Assembly: GCA_009909085.1 (NCBI GenBank)
Contig: JAAANX010000062.1
Location: forward strand, 1-54,546
From: Cyanobacteria bacterium GSL.Bin1
GTDB lineage: Bacteria; Cyanobacteriota; Cyanobacteriia; Cyanobacteriales; Rubidibacteraceae
Length of the DNA: 54,546 nt
Reading direction: 5' to 3'
Shown piece after piece: positions 1-8,996 of this stretch. The notes beneath the pieces were generated by a model that made no database searches, had not been told where the DNA came from, and saw only the letters and a program-made list of their open reading frames with translations. Each line of letters begins with the position of its first letter. Within the stretch, counting starts at the first letter, position 1. The translations under genes and the position numbers were made by a program.

Positions 1-893
1 TATTCAAAGAATTAATTTCCACCTTTTTTCTCGAATTTCTTGAGCTTTTCTTTCCTCAAGTTTTGGAATATCTTGAACCCGAATCTATTACTTTTCGGGA
101 TAAAGAAGTCTTTACCGATGTGACAAGGGGAGACCGCTACGAAACCGACTTGTTAGCCGAAGTACAGTTTCGGGGAGAAGACTCTTACTTTCTGATTCAT
201 CTAGAAAATCAAGCCTCATCTCAAAGTAACTTTAACCAGAGAATGTTCCGTTACTTTGCGCGGTTACATGAAAAATTTGATTTACCCATTTATCCCATTG
301 TCATTTTCTCTTATGACCAACCGAAAAAACAAGCGATTAATTATTACCAAGTTGAATTTCCTGATTTCCAAGTCTTACAATTTAACTATCGGGTGATTCA
401 GCTTAACCGCTTAAACTGGCGAGATTTTCTCAATCAAGCTAATCCAGTGGCTTGCGCGTTAATGGCAAAAATGAACATTGCCCCCACCGAACGTCCGCGA
501 GTCAAGTTGGAATGTCTGCGTTTATTAGCCACTTTACGTCTAAACCCAGCTCGAATGCAACTAATTTCTGGGTTTGTTGATACTTATCTCCGTTTAACCG
601 CAAGCGAGTTAGAAGTGTTCAATCAAGAATTTGAACAAATTGAATCAATAGCCGTCAAGGAGGGAATTATGGAAATTACAACCAGTTGGAAAGAAGAAGG
701 AAAAGAAAAAGGAAAGCAAGAATTAATCCTTCACTTACTTAATCATCGTTTAGGAGAGTTATCTTCAGAAACGCAAGCAGAGATAATGAGTTTAAACAGT
801 TCTCAGTTAGAGGAATTAGGTGTTGCTATGTTTAATTTAGAAAATGAGGATGATCTGAACTCTTGGTTAGCTAATTCTCCTACGAATAATTGA
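1..893 (+). CDS. Rpn/DUF4351 family PD-(D/E)XK nuclease-like protein, 5' end outside window
   Basis: The frame stays open to the left edge: codons from position 3 read FKELISTFFLEFLELFF, the usual N-terminal part of this family, so the TTG at 63 is not the start and the gene is cut by the window. After residue 63-based numbering, D29 and the E48-x-Q50 pair fit the degenerate PD-(D/E)XK core of Rpn (recombination-promoting nuclease/putative transposase) proteins. The last about 55 residues form a DUF4351 helical tail. Such genes are abundant and multi-copy in cyanobacteria. The in vivo substrate is unknown; recombination-associated DNA cleavage is known only for E. coli Rpn proteins. Confidence 0.85.
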   Translation, partial: FKELISTFFLEFLELFFPQVLEYLEPESITFRDKEVFTDVTRGDRYETDLLAEVQFRGEDSYFLIHLENQASSQSNFNQRMFRYFARLHEKFDLPIYPIVIFSYDQPKKQAINYYQVEFPDFQVLQFNYRVIQLNRLNWRDFLNQANPVACALMAKMNIAPTERPRVKLECLRLLATLRLNPARMQLISGFVDTYLRLTASELEVFNQEFEQIESIAVKEGIMEITTSWKEEGKEKGKQELILHLLNHRLGELSSETQAEIMSLNSSQLEELGVAMFNLENEDDLNSWLANSPTNN

Positions 894-1175
894 TCATACT
901 CAAGTGCGATTGAATTTTATCCATAGAACGGGGTTAAATGAGGCAAAACTTTTATTCATGCAAGCTGATCATTGCTTGAGTCAGTCTTTAGCGCAATTGG
1001 AATTTATCTATGGTGCGCGATCAGACTCCGTCTTAGCTGCGTGAACGTGTTTGGAAAGAAATGAGAACACCGCGATCGCGCCAAAGTATAGTAAGTGACT
1101 TAATCCAACTGATAGACAATTCTAAAGCATGCGAATATCCCAATTTAAATGCACAACAGCTTAGCCTACTCAGAA

Positions 1176-1607
1176 ATGTTAATTTTTACTCAGCGTTACG
1201 ATGAGAAATGGGAAGCAAATGATTCGCTTTCCCTGGATGCCGAAGCGCGATCGCGCCCTCGTCAACATCTCACCTTAGACAGTGGAGAAGCCTGTTATTT
1301 ACGCTTACCGCGAGGGACAATCTTGCAAGCGGGAGACTGTTTAGAATCAGACGATAGGACAAGTATCGTTCGGATTGTTGCGAAGCCAGAAGCAGTCTTA
1401 ACAGTTAAAGCCACTCAACCTGAAGAGTTACTCAAAGCAGCGTATCATCTGGGAAATCGTCATGTTCCCTTAGAAATTACCCTTGATTACTTGCGATTGT
1501 CTCCTGATCCCGTTCTCAAAAAAATGCTTGAACACATGGGATTAACTGTAATTGCAGAAGTAACCCCGTTCTTCCCAGAACTAGGGGCTTATCATCAGGG
1601 TCATTAA
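1176..1607 (+). CDS. ureE: Urease accessory protein UreE (nickel metallochaperone)
   Basis: UreE delivers Ni2+ to the UreD-UreF-UreG complex during urease active-site assembly in the cytosol. The translation shows the N-terminal peptide-binding domain and then the metal-binding domain with the diagnostic HLGNRHVPLEI segment and a VLKKMLEHMG helix. It ends in AYHQGH, with no long His-rich tail, so it is a short-tail UreE of normal length. I prefer ATG 1176 because homologues start M-L-x-x-T-Q; ATG 1149 adds nine residues and neither start has a clear Shine-Dalgarno. A small conserved gene and ureF follow on the same strand with short gaps, consistent with one operon. Confidence 0.9.
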   Translation: MLIFTQRYDEKWEANDSLSLDAEARSRPRQHLTLDSGEACYLRLPRGTILQAGDCLESDDRTSIVRIVAKPEAVLTVKATQPEELLKAAYHLGNRHVPLEITLDYLRLSPDPVLKKMLEHMGLTVIAEVTPFFPELGAYHQGH

Positions 1608-1646
1608 TCAGTAAAATAGAGTTGATGCACTAGACAGGTAACAACC

Positions 1647-1958
1647 ATGAGGTTTGAAGACTTCACCAGCGCGATCGCGCAAGGAAAACCTTGTCCTAGT
1701 TCCTTACCTCCTGCTTTACAAGGCTTATGGATTGATCGACAAGGCAACTGGGACAAAGCTCATCAAATTGTCCAAGATGCCAATGATCAAGATAGTGCCT
1801 GGGTTCATGCTTATCTGCATCGGGAAGAAGGAGATATCGGCAATGCCCGTTATTGGTATCGACGGGCGGGAAAACCAGCGAGTCAAACCAGCTTAGCTAC
1901 AGAATGGGAAGACATCGCTAAAGCACTTTGTTCTAAACTCTCTAGCGTTCCTTCCTAG
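1647..1958 (+). CDS. Conserved small protein between ureE and ureF, function unknown
   Basis: This 103-residue acidic soluble protein has no membrane segment or signal peptide. It has a TPR-like feel: WIDRQGNWDKAHQIVQ followed by AWVHAYLHREEGDIGNARYWYRRAG, i.e. two helical hairpins with aromatic residues at helix contacts. I recognise this type of small bacterial protein but no assigned function. It lies 39 bp after ureE and 32 bp before ureF on the same strand, so co-transcription with urease maturation genes is likely. A role as a helper in urease assembly is inference from position only. Confidence 0.85.
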   Translation: MRFEDFTSAIAQGKPCPSSLPPALQGLWIDRQGNWDKAHQIVQDANDQDSAWVHAYLHREEGDIGNARYWYRRAGKPASQTSLATEWEDIAKALCSKLSSVPS

Positions 1959-1990
1959 GATGCAGCGCAAACCGTCAACAAAATCATCGT

Positions 1991-2659
1991 GTGATTCTTA
2001 AACTCCTCCAACTCTCTAGTTCTGCCTTACCCTTGGGTGCCTACAGCTACTCCGAAGGGTTAGAAACTGCCATTGAACGACAGATGATTCAGGGCGAGGA
2101 AGGATTAAAACAATGGCTGCGGGAGGAACTCTCACACGGGGCAATTCGCCTGGAAACAGCGTTGATGCTTCGGGGATATCGCTGTTGGCTAACCGGAGAT
2201 TTAGAGAGATTACAGGCTTGGAATCACTGGGGGAGTGCGGTTAAGGAAACGTCTGAACTCCGAGAACAGAGTTGGCAAATGGGAAATACGCTAACTCGTT
2301 TGCTATTGGCATTAGACAGTAATTCTGAGTTAGAAGAAGGGATGAAAGCAGTGGGAAAACCTTGTAATAGCGCGATCGCGTTTGGCATTGGTGCCGCCCA
2401 CTGGCAAATCGATGAAGATTCAGCGGTTTTGGGTTATCTTCACAGTTGGGCAACGAATCTGATGAATGCCGGTGTCAAATTAATTCCCCTGGGTCAAACC
2501 ACTGGACAGCAAATTCTGTTACAACTACACACTGACATAGAAAATACAGCAACAGCCGTTTTGCCTCTTGCCGATGATGATCTCTACACCTGTAGCTGGG
2601 GGCTAGGGCTGGCGAGTATGCAGCATGAAACCCAGTACAGTCGGTTATTCCGCAGTTAA
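1991..2659 (+). CDS. ureF: Urease accessory protein UreF
   Basis: UreF works with UreD and UreG as the GTPase-regulating scaffold that loads nickel into apo-urease. The N-terminus carries the family signature around LLQLSSSALPLGAYSYSEGLE, and the rest is the expected all-helical protein of about 220 residues. The start is GTG at 1991, which gives the correct family N-terminus; no upstream in-frame ATG fits. The gene is third in the ureE - small gene - ureF group. ureG is not downstream: the next gene is convergent and overlaps the ureF stop by four bases, so ureG, ureD and ureABC must lie elsewhere. Confidence 0.93.
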   Translation: MILKLLQLSSSALPLGAYSYSEGLETAIERQMIQGEEGLKQWLREELSHGAIRLETALMLRGYRCWLTGDLERLQAWNHWGSAVKETSELREQSWQMGNTLTRLLLALDSNSELEEGMKAVGKPCNSAIAFGIGAAHWQIDEDSAVLGYLHSWATNLMNAGVKLIPLGQTTGQQILLQLHTDIENTATAVLPLADDDLYTCSWGLGLASMQHETQYSRLFRS

Positions 2660-3135
2660 GAGGGACTTTTAGACTGCCCTTGCTGCACCATAATTGCCAC
2701 AGGGAGTCTTAATACCGTCTTTGCCAATTGCGATAGACCAAATTTCAATTGCAGCGATCGCGGTAAGGCTTGCCAACTTACACGAACAAAGCCAAAACGA
2801 GCATAAAACTGCGCCAGTCTTTTCCCTAAACATTCTAGATAAAGAGGCTGAGTCGCTTCTTCAATTAGGTGTTGGGTTAAAGCGGTTCCTAAGCCGCGAT
2901 CGCGCCAAGGTTTTGCGACGACTAAACTGCCTAATTCCTGGGCGTTTTCAAAGCTGCGTAACTGTCCACAAGCAATCACTTTTTCCTTATATTCAATCAC
3001 CCAAAATTGCTGCCAGCGCAACTGCGTCGGATCAAGCTTTGCACTCAGCACTAATTGGCGAATGCGCCACTGATCCTGGGCAGTGGCACGTCGAATCAGA
3101 CATCCAGTGGGTAAAGAAGCAGAAGGAACTGTCAT
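2656..3135 (-). CDS. GNAT-family N-acetyltransferase
   Basis: A 159-residue acetyltransferase of the GCN5-related superfamily. Motif A for acetyl-CoA binding is visible at about residues 72-85, where the R-D-R-G-L-G-T-A loop follows SLVVAKPW. It is followed by a C-terminal strand pair (LYLECLGKRLAQFYARFGF) typical of the fold. The acyl acceptor cannot be read from sequence. The ATG follows directly on the stop codon of the upstream gene (TAA then ATG), so the two are a tight operon on the minus strand, and the 3' end overlaps ureF by four bases in convergent orientation. Confidence 0.85.
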   Translation of the reverse strand: MTVPSASLPTGCLIRRATAQDQWRIRQLVLSAKLDPTQLRWQQFWVIEYKEKVIACGQLRSFENAQELGSLVVAKPWRDRGLGTALTQHLIEEATQPLYLECLGKRLAQFYARFGFVRVSWQALPRSLQLKFGLSQLAKTVLRLPVAIMVQQGQSKSPS

Positions 3136-3561
3136 TTATGAACTCAACAATTTTTGCAGTGATTCGTCTTCTAATCCCATTTCTGCCATTGCCTCTTTGA
3201 GAGAGGAACGGAAACGATTGAGATCTGAGGCATAACCACAGAGTTGGGCAGCCGTAGCGATCCCTTTTGAGACGTTGGCTTTGGCACAGTTGATTAATTC
3301 TTCACCCGTGAGGGGATAATCTCCGGAAAGGAGTTTTGCTTTTGAGTCACCCCAAAATGCGCTCAACGTACAAGTTTGCTGATTGCCATCTGTTTTAATC
3401 GACCAACGATAGAGAATATCTGGCGATTGTGGATCAACTCCCACTTCCAGGAGTTTTGCCCCCATATAGTAGTTCATTTTCTTCAGTTCTTGTTGTCTGA
3501 CTTCGAGGGGTTGGTCTTTTTTGATTGTACGTTCAAGATGAGCTTGCGTCGATTTCGGCAT
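3136..3561 (-). CDS. Conserved cyanobacterial protein of unknown function
   Basis: A 141-residue soluble protein without signal peptide, membrane helix or recognised catalytic motif. The centre contains a beta-rich stretch (DILYRWSIKTDGNQQTCTLSA) and the C-terminal half is helical and acidic. I do not recognise the family. It is the first gene of a two-gene minus-strand operon with the GNAT gene, whose ATG abuts this stop codon, so the protein may be a partner or substrate of the acetyltransferase. That link is inference only. Confidence 0.75.
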   Translation of the reverse strand: MPKSTQAHLERTIKKDQPLEVRQQELKKMNYYMGAKLLEVGVDPQSPDILYRWSIKTDGNQQTCTLSAFWGDSKAKLLSGDYPLTGEELINCAKANVSKGIATAAQLCGYASDLNRFRSSLKEAMAEMGLEDESLQKLLSS

Positions 3562-3735
3562 AACTGCAATTTTTTTGGGTTCGTTACCTGATCATGATTT
3601 AGTTTAGCCATTTCACAAATCTTCAACAAATGATTCAACAACGGTTAATCCTCATTACTCCCGTACTTTGGGATTGGATCAGAATCCGTTAAGATAAGAA
3701 TTCGACCAGAGAAGAAACAGAAGGAGGAAGATGTA

Positions 3736-5166
3736 GTGGCTGAATTTGATTATGATCTAATCATTCTTGGTGCAGGAGTCGGTGGACACGGCGCAGCCCT
3801 TCATGCCGTCAAACGCGGACTCAAAACGGCCATCATTGAAGCAAAAGATATGGGAGGCACTTGTGTCAATCGCGGTTGCGTGCCCTCGAAAGCCCTACTC
3901 GCTGCATCTGGACGAGTCAGAGAATTACAAAATTCCCATCACCTAGAAAGTTTAGGAATTAATGTCGGCAACGTTAACTTTGATCGCGCTACGATTGCTA
4001 ACCATGCCCAAAGCCTGGTAGAAAAAATTCGCGGGGATATGAGCAATAGCTTAGATCGCCTGAAAGTTGATACCATCAATGGCTGGGGCAAACTCGTTGC
4101 GCCGCAAAAAGTCAGTATCCTCACTGAAGAAGGGGAAAAAACAATTACGGGACGGGATATTATTCTCTCTCCCGGTTCAACGCCTTTCGTCCCCCCTGGT
4201 ATTCAAATTGATGGTAAAACCGTTTATACCAGTGATGATGCGCTGAAATTAACCTCGATTCCTGATTGGATTGCGATTATCGGTAGTGGTTACATTGGCT
4301 TAGAATTTTCTGATATTTATTCGGCACTGGGATCAGAAATTACGATGATTGAGGCGCTCGATAATCTCATGCCAGGCTTTGATCGCGATATTGCTAAAAT
4401 TGCCGAACGAGTGTTGATCAAACCCCGTGATATTGAAACCTACACCGCCACGCTAGCGAAAAGTGTCAAGCCTGGTTCTCCGGTTGTTATTGAACTAGCG
4501 GATGCCAAAACCAAGGAAGTAACCGAAGTTCTGGAAGTGGATGCGGCGTTAGTGGCAACGGGAAGAATTCCCGCCACGAAAAACATTGGCTTAGATAATC
4601 TGGGGGTAGAAACAGATCGTCGCGGTTTTATTCCGACGAACGACCATTTACAAGTCACTGTTAATGGTGAACCAGTTCCCAATTTATGGGCAATTGGCGA
4701 TGCCACCGGCAAAATGATGTTAGCTCATACTGCTTCGGCACAAGGCATTTCTGCGGTTGAAAATATCTGTGGCGATGAACATATTGTCAATTATCGGGCG
4801 ATTCCTGCGGCTGCCTTTACCCATCCCGAAATTAGTTATGTCGGGTTAACGGAAGATGCAGCAAAAGAATTAGGCAAAGAGGAAGGATTTAAAGTAAAAT
4901 CGGTTCGCACCTACTTCAAAGCCAATTCTAAAGCCCTTGCAGAAGGAGAAGAAGATGGCGTCGCAAAAATTATCTATCGTCAAGATACCGGAGAATTACT
5001 CGGGGCACATATTATTGGGATGCACGCTTCCGATTTAATTCAAGAAGCAGCCAACGCGATCGCGTCGGGTCAACCGGTACAAAACTTAGCCTTTAATGTC
5101 CACACCCATCCCACCCTTTCTGAAGTGTTAGATGAAGCGTTCAAACGAGCAGAAGTTAAGGCTTAA
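3736..5166 (+). CDS. lpdA: Dihydrolipoamide dehydrogenase (E3)
   Basis: This flavoprotein reoxidises dihydrolipoamide of 2-oxo-acid dehydrogenase complexes and of the glycine cleavage system, passing electrons to NAD+. The 476-residue chain has the FAD-binding GAGVGGHG at 12-19, the redox disulfide C43-VNRG-C48, the NAD-binding GSGYIG loop near 190 and the C-terminal dimer domain with the HTHPTLSE active-site His-Glu motif. The start is GTG at 3736, set by a strong AAGGAGG at 3721-3727; the ATG just before it is out of frame and runs into TAG. Length and motifs match the cyanobacterial E3. Confidence 0.95.
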   Translation: MAEFDYDLIILGAGVGGHGAALHAVKRGLKTAIIEAKDMGGTCVNRGCVPSKALLAASGRVRELQNSHHLESLGINVGNVNFDRATIANHAQSLVEKIRGDMSNSLDRLKVDTINGWGKLVAPQKVSILTEEGEKTITGRDIILSPGSTPFVPPGIQIDGKTVYTSDDALKLTSIPDWIAIIGSGYIGLEFSDIYSALGSEITMIEALDNLMPGFDRDIAKIAERVLIKPRDIETYTATLAKSVKPGSPVVIELADAKTKEVTEVLEVDAALVATGRIPATKNIGLDNLGVETDRRGFIPTNDHLQVTVNGEPVPNLWAIGDATGKMMLAHTASAQGISAVENICGDEHIVNYRAIPAAAFTHPEISYVGLTEDAAKELGKEEGFKVKSVRTYFKANSKALAEGEEDGVAKIIYRQDTGELLGAHIIGMHASDLIQEAANAIASGQPVQNLAFNVHTHPTLSEVLDEAFKRAEVKA

Positions 5167-5213
5167 TGATTTTTCCGTGGGATGTCTTGATGTTTTTCTT
5201 CGCAGCCAGTCGT

Positions 5214-5235
5214 GCTAGTCTAGTCTTAGACTAGC
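5214..5235. promoter_or_regulatory. Perfect inverted repeat, probable operator of the Phd/VapC module
   Basis: GCTAGTCTA and TAGACTAGC form a perfect 9+9 bp inverted repeat around a 4 bp spacer, 20 bp before the antitoxin ATG. Phd/YefM-type antitoxins repress their own operon by binding palindromes at this position, so this is the likely autoregulatory site. A role as a weak terminator for lpdA is a less likely alternative because no T tract follows. Confidence 0.6.
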
Positions 5236-5255
5236 CTAAATTTAATCACACCGTT

Positions 5256-5498
5256 ATGAAAACAGTTGGCGCCTATGAAGCAAAAACTCATTTGCCTAAG
5301 TTATTAGATGAAGTGGCTGCGGGAGAACAAATTACAATTACTAAACACGGGCATCCTGTTGCTCTGCTAACCCCCCTTCCCAAACCAACCTCTCCTGATG
5401 TCTCCACTGTGATTCAAGGATTACGGACTTTACGTCGTGAAATGACATTAGCCGGATTATCAGTCCGACAAATGATTGAAGAAGGGAGACGGTTTTGA
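5256..5498 (+). CDS. Type II antitoxin, Phd/YefM family
   Basis: An 80-residue antitoxin. The N-terminus (VGAYEAKTHLPKLLDEVAAGEQITITKHGHPVALLTP) is the classic Phd/YefM DNA-binding fold, and the C-terminal third is the flexible, toxin-neutralising tail. It would bind the palindrome upstream and repress the pair. It overlaps the PIN toxin by four bases (TTGA), which implies translational coupling. Phd-fold antitoxins paired with VapC-type PIN toxins are common in cyanobacteria. Confidence 0.9.
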   Translation: MKTVGAYEAKTHLPKLLDEVAAGEQITITKHGHPVALLTPLPKPTSPDVSTVIQGLRTLRREMTLAGLSVRQMIEEGRRF

Positions 5499-5911
5499 CT
5501 CGTTTTGTTTTAGATTGCTCGGTTGCATTAAGCTGGTGTTTTGAAGATGAAAGCGATCCTTATGCTGATCGGGTCCTTGATTCTTTACAAGAGACAAGCG
5601 CGATCGTTCCGCAATTGTGGACGTTAGAAGTAACAAATGTTCTGTTAGTTGCAGAGCGTCGTTTCCGTATCACCCGCGCGCAAACGGGAAGATTAGTGGC
5701 GTTACTTCAAGCTTTACCGATTAACACGGATGAGCAAACAGCAATTCGTGCCCTAGAAAGCACTCTTGCCATTGGAAGAATGGAAATGCTCTCCGCCTAC
5801 GATGCGTCATATCTAGAACTTGCGATCCGTGAGGGACTTCCCCTAGCAACTCTTGATCGTCAATTAGCACAAGCGGCTAGTAACTGCGGTGTTTCTCCGT
5901 ATTTAATTTAG
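5495..5911 (+). CDS. PIN-domain ribonuclease toxin, VapC type
   Basis: A 138-residue PIN-domain protein. Acidic active-site residues are visible: D7 in FVLDCSVALSW, E43 in LWTLEVTNVL, and the pair near the C-terminus in SAYDASYLELA and LATLDRQLA. Such toxins cleave RNA (often initiator tRNA or 23S rRNA) when the antitoxin is degraded; the specific target cannot be told. The start is TTG at 5495 inside the antitoxin stop, the usual coupled arrangement. All catalytic acids look present, so the toxin should be active. Confidence 0.9.
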   Translation: MTRFVLDCSVALSWCFEDESDPYADRVLDSLQETSAIVPQLWTLEVTNVLLVAERRFRITRAQTGRLVALLQALPINTDEQTAIRALESTLAIGRMEMLSAYDASYLELAIREGLPLATLDRQLAQAASNCGVSPYLI

Positions 5912-5954
5912 ACAACAATCTGATTAGTCATATTCTGAAAAATTTCTATTGGTA

Positions 5955-6842
5955 ATGCAAATTAGAAGACGACCTCCAAACCCCGCCGTTAATGTTGATA
6001 CGGTTCGCTACCAAGTGGCATTTCCGAATGATGAACCGCAAAATATTCTCGAAAAAATTGTTTGGCAAAAAGAGAAAGAAGTGGATCGCCAACGGGAAAA
6101 ACTTCCCTTTCTCCAGTTAGGAAAACAAGTTAAAGAAAATGCTCCACCAGTACGAGATTTTTTGGGGGCTTTGCAGCATGGAAACCGAAATCCCGCATTG
6201 ATTGCAGAAGTGAAAAAAGCTTCTCCCAGTAAAGGAGTGATTCGAGACAATTTCGATCCGATTGCGTTAGCCAAAACCTATGAGCAAGCAGGGGCAAGTT
6301 GTTTGTCGGTTCTCACTGATGTGGAATTTTTTCAGGGGAGTTTTGAAAATTTAGGCTTAGCTAGAGAGGCAGTTAATCTACCCGTTTTATGTAAGGAATT
6401 TATTATTTATCCTTACCAAATTTATCAAGCCCGGCTTGTGGGTGCGGATGCCATCTTATTAATTGTTGCCATCTTAAATGATCAAGATTTGAACTATTTT
6501 GTCAAGATTATTAATAGTTTAGGCATGACCCCGTTAGTGGAAGTCCATACTTTAGAAGAGCTCGATCGCGCCCTGAATATAGATGGCATTACCGTGATTG
6601 GCATTAATAACCGCAACTTAGAAGACTTCTCTGTCAATCTGCAAACAACGACGACCTTAATTGAGCAACGCCAAGAACAATTAAACCGCAAAGGCATTAC
6701 CCTCGTTAGTGAATCCGGTTTGCATACCGCTGAAGATCTCAGAAGGGTAGAGCAAGCAGGGGCAAGTGCCGTGTTGATTGGAGAATCCCTACTCGTGAAA
6801 CCTAATCCTAGCGATGCTATCAGCGCCCTGTATAATTGGTAG
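5955..6842 (+). CDS. trpC: Indole-3-glycerol-phosphate synthase
   Basis: TrpC closes the indole ring from carboxyphenylamino-deoxyribulose phosphate in tryptophan biosynthesis. The TIM barrel is complete. The catalytic lysine and neighbours sit in [12 protein letters not shown], the second lysine-containing strand is [29 protein letters not shown], and the phosphate loop is [14 protein letters not shown] plus [12 protein letters not shown] 5955 is chosen over the in-frame TTG 5949 because cyanobacterial TrpC begins [10 protein letters not shown]. The roughly 40-residue N-terminal extension before the barrel is normal for cyanobacteria. Confidence 0.95.
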   Translation: MQIRRRPPNPAVNVDTVRYQVAFPNDEPQNILEKIVWQKEKEVDRQREKLPFLQLGKQVKENAPPVRDFLGALQHGNRNPALIAEVKKASPSKGVIRDNFDPIALAKTYEQAGASCLSVLTDVEFFQGSFENLGLAREAVNLPVLCKEFIIYPYQIYQARLVGADAILLIVAILNDQDLNYFVKIINSLGMTPLVEVHTLEELDRALNIDGITVIGINNRNLEDFSVNLQTTTTLIEQRQEQLNRKGITLVSESGLHTAEDLRRVEQAGASAVLIGESLLVKPNPSDAISALYNW

Positions 6843-6907
6843 GATATAGCAAACCACTTCCCATAACTTGCTCAGTTAACCCTTGGTGTGCCTCCTCTCA
6901 AACGTTT

Positions 6908-7165
6908 ATGGAACCGTTACCTCTTCCCTCTCACATCCATTACGAGTTACTGCTACAACTCTTAGAACGACAAACCATCACTGCCACTTATTCTCACCCC
7001 ACCTTACGGGATCAAACACGACAGCTGATCGTCACCTTGCGTAAGGCACTCGCTCAACAAAAACAAATTGAGGCCATTTGTGAGCAAACCCAGTACCCAT
7101 TTGATTATCGCTGGTCGCTGAATCCTGACCCGAAACCAGTGCAATCATTCAGCTGTGATCAATAA
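6908..7165 (+). CDS. Small conserved cyanobacterial protein, DUF5340-like
   Basis: An 85-residue protein starting MEPLPLPSHIHYELLLQLLE, followed by a second helix rich in Gln and Arg. I recognise it as the short cyanobacterial family I believe is DUF5340; function unknown. There is no signal peptide or membrane segment. An earlier in-frame ATG at 6836 would overlap the end of trpC and add an atypical leader, so ATG 6908 is preferred. It follows trpC on the same strand with a 65 bp gap and may be co-transcribed. Confidence 0.75.
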   Translation: MEPLPLPSHIHYELLLQLLERQTITATYSHPTLRDQTRQLIVTLRKALAQQKQIEAICEQTQYPFDYRWSLNPDPKPVQSFSCDQ

Positions 7166-7353
7166 GGTGAGATAATATAACCCGCTAACTCCAACCGCTT
7201 TTCTCAATTGCCTCCTCACTCAAAGTTAGAGCAGGCGTTGGCATTGAATTCCAAGTTCTGCTTTCATGCTGAGACACCTCAAGTTTTAGAAAGTTGCGCT
7301 GAAAGATAACGGAAGGAAGCTTTGCACCGATTACTAGATACAAAGGAGATGCT

Positions 7354-8508
7354 ATGGAAAATAAAGATTTACTTATGATTCCGGGACCCACACCGGTACC
7401 GGAGAAGGTTTTACTCGCCCAAGCTAAACACCCCATCGGTCATCGTAGCCCAGAATTTAGCGAAATCATTGGTGAAATTAACGAAAACCTAAAATGGCTT
7501 CATCAGACCCAACAAGATGTTTTAACGCTTACTGTCAGTGGCACAGGGGCAATGGAAGCTGGTATTATTAACTTCCTTAGTCCTGGCGATCGCGTTATTG
7601 TTGCCTGTAATGGCAAATTTGGCGAACGCTGGGCTGACATGAGCGAAGCCTTTGGCTTACAAACCGAACGTATTACTGCAGAATGGGGAGATGCCCTTGA
7701 TCCAGAAGTAATCCGCGAGACACTCGAAGCCGATACCAATAAAGAAATTAAAGCGGTTATTGTCACCCATTCCGAAACCTCCACTGGGGTTCTCAACGAT
7801 TTAGAAACGATTAACCGCCATGTCAAAAATCATGGGGAAGCGTTAATTATCGTTGATGCGGTAACGAGTTTGGGTGCCGTCAGTCTTCCCATTGATGAGT
7901 GGGGCTTAGATGTGGTGGCTTCCGGTTCCCAAAAAGGCTACATGATTCCTCCCGGTTTAGGTTTTATTGCGGTCAGTGAGAAAGCCTGGAAAGCGTATGA
8001 AACCGCTAAACTACCTAAGTTCTATCTTGATCTAGGAGCTTATCGTAAATCAACTGCTAAAAATAGCACCCCTTACACCCCACCGATTAATCTCATGTTT
8101 GGCTTACAAGTTGCCTTAGAGATGATGCGCCAAGAAGGGTTAGAAAATATTTTTGCCCGTCACGAACGCAACACCCTAGCCACCCGGGAAGCAATTCAAG
8201 CACTTGGTTTAGCCTTACTAGCTCCCAATAATGCAGCGAGCCGTGCTGTGACCGCTGTTGCACCCACAACGGTAGAAGCGGAAAAAGTGCGTTCGGTCAT
8301 GAAAAAACAATTTAATATTGCCCTTGCTGGCGGACAAAATGAACTCAAAGGACGCATTTTCCGAATTGGTCACTTGGGATTTGTCAGTGAACGAGATGTC
8401 TTAACGGTGATTGGGTCTCTTGAAGCAGCACTCCGAGAGTTAGGACATGAAACGATGAATGCGGGTGCTGGCGTTGCCGCAGCAACCCGAATTTTTGCTG
8501 AGTCTTAG
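7354..8508 (+). CDS. Class V aminotransferase (alanine/serine-glyoxylate type)
   Basis: A PLP enzyme of the family that includes serine-glyoxylate and alanine-glyoxylate aminotransferases, also annotated in cyanobacteria as the 'soluble hydrogenase 42 kDa subunit'. Visible features are the N-terminal MIPGPTPVPEKVL, the SGTGAMEA phosphate-binding loop at 62-69, the PLP-ring aspartate in VDAVTSLG (about D168) and the Schiff-base lysine K194 in SGSQKGY. Glyoxylate transamination in photorespiration is the most likely role. AAGGAG lies just before the ATG. The old hydrogenase name reflects a misassigned purified subunit and should not be used for function. Confidence 0.9.
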   Translation: MENKDLLMIPGPTPVPEKVLLAQAKHPIGHRSPEFSEIIGEINENLKWLHQTQQDVLTLTVSGTGAMEAGIINFLSPGDRVIVACNGKFGERWADMSEAFGLQTERITAEWGDALDPEVIRETLEADTNKEIKAVIVTHSETSTGVLNDLETINRHVKNHGEALIIVDAVTSLGAVSLPIDEWGLDVVASGSQKGYMIPPGLGFIAVSEKAWKAYETAKLPKFYLDLGAYRKSTAKNSTPYTPPINLMFGLQVALEMMRQEGLENIFARHERNTLATREAIQALGLALLAPNNAASRAVTAVAPTTVEAEKVRSVMKKQFNIALAGGQNELKGRIFRIGHLGFVSERDVLTVIGSLEAALRELGHETMNAGAGVAAATRIFAES

Positions 8509-8545
8509 TCATTAATCACACTGCAATCAAAAATTATCAATCATT

Positions 8546-8580
8546 AAGTTGGGTGGAAGTAAGAGCGCCCAACTTTTTTT
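8546..8580 (+). terminator. Rho-independent-type terminator after the aminotransferase gene
   Basis: AAGTTGGGT pairs with GCCCAACTT (one G-T pair) around a short loop, followed directly by a run of T (8571-8580). It lies about 40 bp after the stop codon at 8508. Confidence 0.75.
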
Positions 8581-8996
8581 GGGAATTAATTGATCAATAG
8601 AGTGCCACAAATTTGGCAATAACCCGATGCGGGAATAGGCAACAGGAACAAAGTTAACCGATAGCGTTAACTGGTAATGGCTACACCCCTCATTATTCAT
8701 TACTAATTGTTAATTATTAACTCCTACTCACCGCCACCCCCAACACCGCAAGCTTCCTCCCCCATTCACTGGGATCAATGTGTACCCAACCTTTACCCCT
8801 TTTCCAACCGGAGTGGGGATCGCTGATGTCAAGATTTTATGACATAATGATCCCCCAAGGGGGCATCAACCCGTCAAACCCGAAAAAAAAGCTGTTCCAC
8901 CTCTTGACCTTGCCCAGTGATCATCTGCTAAAACTATAAATGCAGCGCTCCCTACGTCTTGCTCGATTATTTTGTCGTCCTCCAATACCAAAGCTA
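8581..8996. other. Intergenic region upstream of the DUF4912 gene
   Basis: No gene recognised. Two small palindromes stand out. ATGTCA and TGACAT are separated by 8 bp at 8826-8845. A near-perfect palindrome at 8848-8868 has a CCCCC-AA-GGGGG core. Together they could be an operator region or a short hairpin upstream of the next gene. The stretch 8690-8730 is AT-rich simple sequence. Confidence 0.4.

Noticed and set aside
889-1044. Open stretch of about 45 codons (GTG at 904) between the Rpn-like gene and ureE
   Set aside because: No recognised family, no ribosome binding site; probably chance or a decayed gene end.
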